Below, in pieces: positions 50,371-54,312 of a stretch of 54,312 nt of DNA (positions within the stretch are counted from its first letter, which is position 1; each line of letters opens with the position of its first letter). The stretch comes from UBA7803 sp041686955 (GTDB lineage: Bacteria > Pseudomonadota > Gammaproteobacteria > Pseudomonadales > Azotimanducaceae). The position numbers and the translations under genes were made by a program. The stretch spans positions 1 through 54,312 of the forward strand of contig JAWLCV010000024.1 of NCBI GenBank assembly GCA_041686955.1. Direction: 5' to 3'. The notes below the pieces were generated by a model. That model worked only from the letters and a program-made list of their open reading frames with translations. It was not told the DNA's origin and did not search any database.

Positions 50371-51437
50371 AGCGAACTCTCGCCCTGGCCCTGCTCATCG
50401 CCGGCCCGGCCGTGCTGGCGGCCGAAACGCCGATGGATCCCGTGCTGCGCGAGCGCGCCAGCCGCGCCATCGATGCCGGATTGCACTATCTCCGCTACCA
50501 GCAGAGCGAGAACGGCTCCTGGTCCGACTCCGTGGGCATCACGGGGCTCGCGTTGCGCGCGTTTCTGGAGAGTCCTCGGCGCTACGACGAGACGGACGGT
50601 GCCTTCATCACCCGGCCGGTGGAGTTCATGCTCCGGCACGTCAACGACGACGGCTCGATCAGCGAGTCCATGCAGAACCGAAGCTACAACACGGCCGTGG
50701 CCGTGGTCGCTCTGAAGGCCACTGGCAATCCGCGGCACGACAGCGTGATCCGCAACGCTCAGGCGTTCCTCAAGGGGCTGCAGATCGACGAGGGTGAGGG
50801 CTACACGCCGGAGCACCGCTATTACGGCGGCGTGGGGTACGGCGGCGACGAGCGCCCGGACATGTCGAACCAGTACATGGCCCTGGAAGCCCTGCGCGCC
50901 TCCAAGCTCGCGGAGGACGATCCGGTGTGGGAGCGGGCGCTCGTCTTCATCTCGCGCTCCCAGAACCGCAGCGAAAGCAACGACCAGTCCTGGGCGGGCA
51001 ACGACGGCGGTTTCACCTACATGCCGGGCTACAGTCCTCACGGCGGCACGGGCTCCTACGGCGGCATCACCCATGCCGGGCTCATCAGCCTGCTGTTCGC
51101 CGGCGTGGACCGGAACGATCCGCGGGTACAGGCAGCCTATGACTGGATTCGCGCCAACTACACCCTGGAGGACAATCCCGGCGCCGGGGAGAAACAGGGG
51201 TTGTTCTACTACTACGCCGCATTCGCCAAGAGCATGAAGGCCTTCGGCGAGGTGGAGGTCACCGATACCAGCGGCGCGCGCCACAACTGGCGCAACGACC
51301 TGGCGGCGAAGCTGATCAGCCTGCAGGACGCAGACGGTTCCTGGGTCAACGAGTTCTCCCCGCGCTGGTGGGAGGGCAACCCGCACCTGTGCACGGCGCG
51401 CGCGGTGATTGCGCTGAACCTGGCGCTGGCGGACTGA
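50367..51437 (+). CDS. Exported alpha/alpha-toroid (prenyltransferase/squalene-cyclase repeat) protein
   Basis: This 356-residue protein has a signal peptide (LALALLIAGPAVLAAE). Helical repeats with QW-like motifs follow: NGSWSDSVGITGLALRAFLE, NDDGSISESMQ and GGFTYMPGYSPHGG. Related internal motifs (SYNTAVAVVALKATG, ITHAGLISLLFAG) mark a six- or seven-repeat toroid, as in squalene-hopene cyclases and protein prenyltransferase beta subunits. The DXDD catalytic motif of cyclases is absent, and the protein is exported, so a binding or scaffold role is more likely than terpene cyclisation. Its start overlaps the upstream stop, and the next gene begins two bases after its own stop. The giant PKD protein carries a similar domain. 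Confidence 0.85.
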   Translation: MKRTLALALLIAGPAVLAAETPMDPVLRERASRAIDAGLHYLRYQQSENGSWSDSVGITGLALRAFLESPRRYDETDGAFITRPVEFMLRHVNDDGSISESMQNRSYNTAVAVVALKATGNPRHDSVIRNAQAFLKGLQIDEGEGYTPEHRYYGGVGYGGDERPDMSNQYMALEALRASKLAEDDPVWERALVFISRSQNRSESNDQSWAGNDGGFTYMPGYSPHGGTGSYGGITHAGLISLLFAGVDRNDPRVQAAYDWIRANYTLEDNPGAGEKQGLFYYYAAFAKSMKAFGEVEVTDTSGARHNWRNDLAAKLISLQDADGSWVNEFSPRWWEGNPHLCTARAVIALNLALAD

Positions 51438-51438
51438 A

Positions 51439-52905
51439 ATGCTTCGGCGGCCGGCAGCGCTCGCGGCCGTGGGTGCCGCACTGCTGGCGCTCGGCGCCGC
51501 CGAGGTGAGCCGTGCGGCCGCGGTGGAGGTGATTCCGGCCTGGAACGCCCGCTTCCAACCCGCCCGGCCGACGGAGATCCGCGTACGGCTGGTACCGGAG
51601 AGCGGCGGCATCCTCACCGTGGAGGTGCGGCAGCAAGGCACCGCGTCGGTGCGGCGAACCGTCCCGGTCACGTCCCTCGGCGTCCTGGAGCTCCGCTTGC
51701 CGGTGCGCCCGGTGGCACCGGAGCTGCGCCTGGTCGTCGGCCTCGACGAACGGCCGCTGGCAGACCTGCCGGTGCCCCTCGCCGCCCTGCCGAGCGGCCG
51801 TCCGGTGGCGGCCGTGGCCGCGGCGCCGGAGGTACGCCTCCCGCTGAGCGAGCTCAGCAACGTGCACGTCGCGGCTGCGGATCTGCCCCACCATGCGGAC
51901 GCCTACCGCACGGTCGACCTGCTGGTGGTCGATGGGCCGACGCTTGCAGTCTTGGAGCCGCCCCAGCTCGACGCCCTGGAGCAGCACGTCCGGTTATGTG
52001 GCCGATTGCTGCTGATCGGCATGTCGGAAGCGGAGCGCGCACCCGTGGACGGTGTGGCGGGATGCGGCGGCCGATTCGTTTCCGCGGTCGCGGCACCGGA
52101 GAACGCTGCTCACGCAGCCGCCCGGCTCCTGGCCGATGGGCCGCGGGCGCTGCCGGCACCAGCGCGCCTGATCCCGCTGCTCGACGACGATCCATCCGGG
52201 GCGTCGATCCGCGCCCTGACACCCGTGGTCCTGTATCTGCTGATTCTCGTCGCGCTGCTCGCGCGGCGCGCGGCGCCGCTGCCATTGTTGCTCTTGCCGG
52301 TGGGCGCCGCCGCCACCCTCTTCGCCTCGAGCGGGCCGGGGTGGGGCGGCGCCGAGCCCAGCCGCCGCTGGGCGAGTTGGGCGGAGGGCGCGGCCGGCGA
52401 GCCGGTTACCCGCCAGGCCAGTCTGCTTCGCGTCCGCGGCAACGGCATCGGACAAATTCAGGTACCGCTCCCCGAGCATCTGCCGATGCCGGAGTCTCTA
52501 GAGCGCGGTGCCGCACCTCCTCGAATCCGCTACGACGGCGACGCCCGGTCGCTGGAGCTCGACGGCCGACTCCTCCGCACCCACGACGTCGGCTTCACCG
52601 GGTCCGCGGCGCTGGCGGCGGCGTTGCGTCTAGCGCTGGCGGACGGCGTGCCCCGGGTCGAGAACGTCGCCGCCGCGCGCTCCCAGCCGGCCCTGCTGGC
52701 CTGGCAGGACCGCAAGTACCCGGTTCCGTCGCTGGAATCCGGCCAGACCTGGCTACCGTCGGACCGGGCAGCCGTGCCGTGGGGCGCCACGGCGGCGGAA
52801 CGGCTGTTCCGGGAGCGGGCGCTGACCAGCGCCGCCGCCTTGCTGATCGGCGCGCCCAACGCTGCCGTCGGCGGAGGCACCGACTACCTGATGGTGCGGC
52901 CATGA
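51439..52905 (+). CDS. Exported/membrane-anchored protein of unknown function
   Basis: This is a 488-residue protein with an N-terminal signal or anchor (LAAVGAALLALGAAEVSRAA). A beta-rich domain follows (about residues 30-130), then an alpha/beta segment with DLLVVDGPTLAVLEPPQLDA (about 155-175), resembling the glutamine-amidotransferase-like or DUF4159-like folds seen in membrane-protein operons of this type. A hydrophobic pair at about 255-300 precedes a C-terminal soluble region. No catalytic residues are evident. It starts one base after the toroid gene stop, and its stop overlaps the next start as ATGA, so it is co-translated with its neighbours. The assignment is limited to topology and context. 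Confidence 0.72.
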   Translation: MLRRPAALAAVGAALLALGAAEVSRAAAVEVIPAWNARFQPARPTEIRVRLVPESGGILTVEVRQQGTASVRRTVPVTSLGVLELRLPVRPVAPELRLVVGLDERPLADLPVPLAALPSGRPVAAVAAAPEVRLPLSELSNVHVAAADLPHHADAYRTVDLLVVDGPTLAVLEPPQLDALEQHVRLCGRLLLIGMSEAERAPVDGVAGCGGRFVSAVAAPENAAHAAARLLADGPRALPAPARLIPLLDDDPSGASIRALTPVVLYLLILVALLARRAAPLPLLLLPVGAAATLFASSGPGWGGAEPSRRWASWAEGAAGEPVTRQASLLRVRGNGIGQIQVPLPEHLPMPESLERGAAPPRIRYDGDARSLELDGRLLRTHDVGFTGSAALAAALRLALADGVPRVENVAAARSQPALLAWQDRKYPVPSLESGQTWLPSDRAAVPWGATAAERLFRERALTSAAALLIGAPNAAVGGGTDYLMVRP

Positions 52906-53360
52906 CCAGCCGCGCCGCCTTCATGCTCGGTGCCGCCTATTGCGCCGTCTTCGTCGTCTGGCTCGCCGGTGAGTGTGCGCTCGACTGCTCGGCCGCCGGA
53001 TTCGCTGCCCAGGCGGCGATCGTGCTGGTGCTCAGCCACACGCTGCTCGCCTGGATTGCTCCTCACTGGCTGGTCCGAGCCGACCGGGACCTGCCGGCCG
53101 GCGTCCTGGCCCTGCTGTTGCTGCCGCTGCCGCTCCACGTCCTGGTGCTCCTCATGGGTGGAACGACTTGGGCCGCTCTGGCCCGGACACACCTCGCGCT
53201 CGCCGGACTGGCGGTGCTGGCGCTGGCGCTCGGCCGCTGGCTCTCCCGTCGAGCCGCGGGACCGGTGACGGCGCGGCTTGCGCTGTGCATCGTGCAAACG
53301 GTGCCGGCGCTGCTGCTCTGGCAGCAGCGCGACCGATGGCTGCCGCTGGCGGGGTTCTGA
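52902..53360 (+). CDS. Small polytopic membrane protein
   Basis: This 152-residue protein is almost wholly hydrophobic, with four predicted membrane helices (about residues 5-25, 35-55, 65-88 and 92-115) and a shorter one near the end. It contains several cysteines near the first loop (ECALDCSAAG). No family is recognised. Its ATG overlaps the preceding stop as ATGA, and the next gene starts two bases after its stop. It is presumably a subunit of whatever envelope complex the operon makes. Confidence 0.7.
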   Translation: MTSRAAFMLGAAYCAVFVVWLAGECALDCSAAGFAAQAAIVLVLSHTLLAWIAPHWLVRADRDLPAGVLALLLLPLPLHVLVLLMGGTTWAALARTHLALAGLAVLALALGRWLSRRAAGPVTARLALCIVQTVPALLLWQQRDRWLPLAGF

Positions 53361-53362
53361 CC

Positions 53363-54312
53363 ATGGCCCGCCAGGACATGGTGTCGCTGATCCGGCTCGT
53401 CCACCGCTGGCTGTGGGCGCGAAACGTGATCCGGTTCGGACACCGCGGGCTGTGGCTGTCTTCCCTCGTCATGGCGGTGTTGACGGCCGTGCACCTCTAC
53501 GTTGCGCCCGTGGGCGCGCTGCTCGCGTATGGGATGGCGGGCGTGGCCCTGCTGGCGGGCGTGCTGACCGGCGTGGTACGGGGACGCCCCGGCCTGGCGC
53601 AGGCGGCCACCACAGTGGACCGTCACCTGGATGCCGACGACCTGGTGGTCACTGCCTGGTACCTGCACGGCCGGAACCGAGCGGATGGTGTGGGCCATGC
53701 CGGGCTGATCCTACGAACGGCCGAGGCGCTGTGCCGACGGCGCGCCGCCGAGCTGCGCGAGCTGCGCCCGCGGCTGCCCGCGAGCACGCTTCCGCTGGCG
53801 GCCCTGCTGGCCGCGGCCGCCGTGCCGCTCGGCCAGGTCCACTCCGTTGCCGAGGCCGACCGGGGCGGAGCGGCGCCGCTGGAGCGGGCCACGGGGTGGG
53901 CGCCGGTGATTTCGGCGGCCCAGCCCCGCGGCCTGGCCGCGCTGCAGGACATGCTGCGCGCCGCCGCCCCGGAATACCGGCGCGGCCAGGCCTCCGGAGT
54001 CTCCGCGGCCCGGGCCACTGCCGCGGCCGGGACGCGGCCCACGCAAACCATGGATGCGCGCAACGCCACGGCCGCGCCGCGGCCCGTGAGCGCCGGTGCG
54101 TCCATGGACGCCGGCGCGGGTGCGTTTATGGGCGCGGGCGCGTCCGCTGACACGGGCGCGCATTCTGCGGCAGCGGGCATTGGCGCAGAGACTTGGTCGC
54201 GCACCGATGCACGCACCATCCCCGACCTGGCGGATGCGATGCGGGTACCCGTGCCGCGGCGGGCTGACGGTACCGGAGCCGAAGCCGCCTCGGACGTGCC
54301 GGTGGCCCGGGC
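53363..54312 (+). CDS. Large membrane protein, cut off at the right edge
   Basis: The reading frame opens with the ATG at 53363 and stays open to the edge, at least 316 residues. Two hydrophobic segments near residues 30-48 and 50-75 follow a basic N-terminus (LVHRWLWARNVIRFGHRG), and a third lies near 140-155. Between them, QAATTVDRHLDADDLVVTAW resembles the 'A...D...L.D.L.TA' segment of DUF4175-like proteins found in operons with MoxR ATPases and DUF58 or VWA proteins. The last 120 residues are alanine- and glycine-rich low-complexity sequence with repeated (S/F)MDAGAG- and GAGAS-like units. Family assignment is tentative because the C-terminus is missing. Confidence 0.65.
   Translation, partial: MARQDMVSLIRLVHRWLWARNVIRFGHRGLWLSSLVMAVLTAVHLYVAPVGALLAYGMAGVALLAGVLTGVVRGRPGLAQAATTVDRHLDADDLVVTAWYLHGRNRADGVGHAGLILRTAEALCRRRAAELRELRPRLPASTLPLAALLAAAAVPLGQVHSVAEADRGGAAPLERATGWAPVISAAQPRGLAALQDMLRAAAPEYRRGQASGVSAARATAAAGTRPTQTMDARNATAAPRPVSAGASMDAGAGAFMGAGASADTGAHSAAAGIGAETWSRTDARTIPDLADAMRVPVPRRADGTGAEAASDVPVAR

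Noticed and set aside
50367..51437. Terpene (squalene-hopene) cyclase
   Set aside because: It is exported, only 356 residues long, and lacks the DXDD catalytic motif.

Overview
This 54 kb window is GC-rich, gene-dense bacterial DNA. It most likely comes from a gammaproteobacterium with a Gram-negative envelope. It encodes lipoproteins, a TonB-dependent receptor, an RND efflux pump, a cytochrome c5-type protein, and one protein with a PEP-CTERM sorting tail, which implies an exosortase elsewhere in the genome. The lineage is inferred from gene content only. No rRNA, tRNA, CRISPR array, transposase or phage gene was seen.

Layout. Positions 1-6060: the edge of a minus-strand gene, a membrane-anchored winged-helix/TPR regulator, and an RND permease-adaptor pair transcribed toward it. 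Positions 6341-10962, all minus strand: an exported protein, a limonene-epoxide-hydrolase-like protein, a DUF2868/DUF3482 membrane protein-GTPase pair and a GNAT acetyltransferase. Positions 11111-16122: a lipoprotein amidohydrolase and a glutamate-synthase-like flavoprotein (+), facing a glutamine-synthetase-family enzyme (-) across an inverted-repeat intergenic element. Positions 16279-19290: a cytochrome c5 / lactone oxidase / PLP-fold enzyme operon. Positions 19414-23090: a VOC protein, an enoyl-CoA hydratase and a TonB receptor.

The most striking block is 23225-41561. A small lipoprotein, a 2291-residue FG-GAP/Ig/RHS protein and a 3655-residue PKD protein form one minus-strand operon behind a good sigma-54-type promoter with a leader hairpin. 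The giant PKD protein carries LamG-like modules, an IgGFc-binding-like module and an alpha/alpha-toroid (squalene-cyclase-like) domain. The nearby PEP-CTERM gene has the same promoter-plus-hairpin layout. A sigma-54 activator gene and its histidine kinase lie at 46698-49533, but the activator lacks the Walker B glutamate and the Sensor I asparagine.

Positions 43640-46625 hold a tightly overlapping trio: a radical SAM protein with CX13CX2C spacing, a SAM methyltransferase and a YdjY-like exported protein. From 49678 to the right edge runs a compact operon of membrane proteins plus a second, free-standing toroid protein. Two copies of a dispersed inverted element built from GCGGAYA-type heptamers lie at about 16.2 kb and 41.9 kb.
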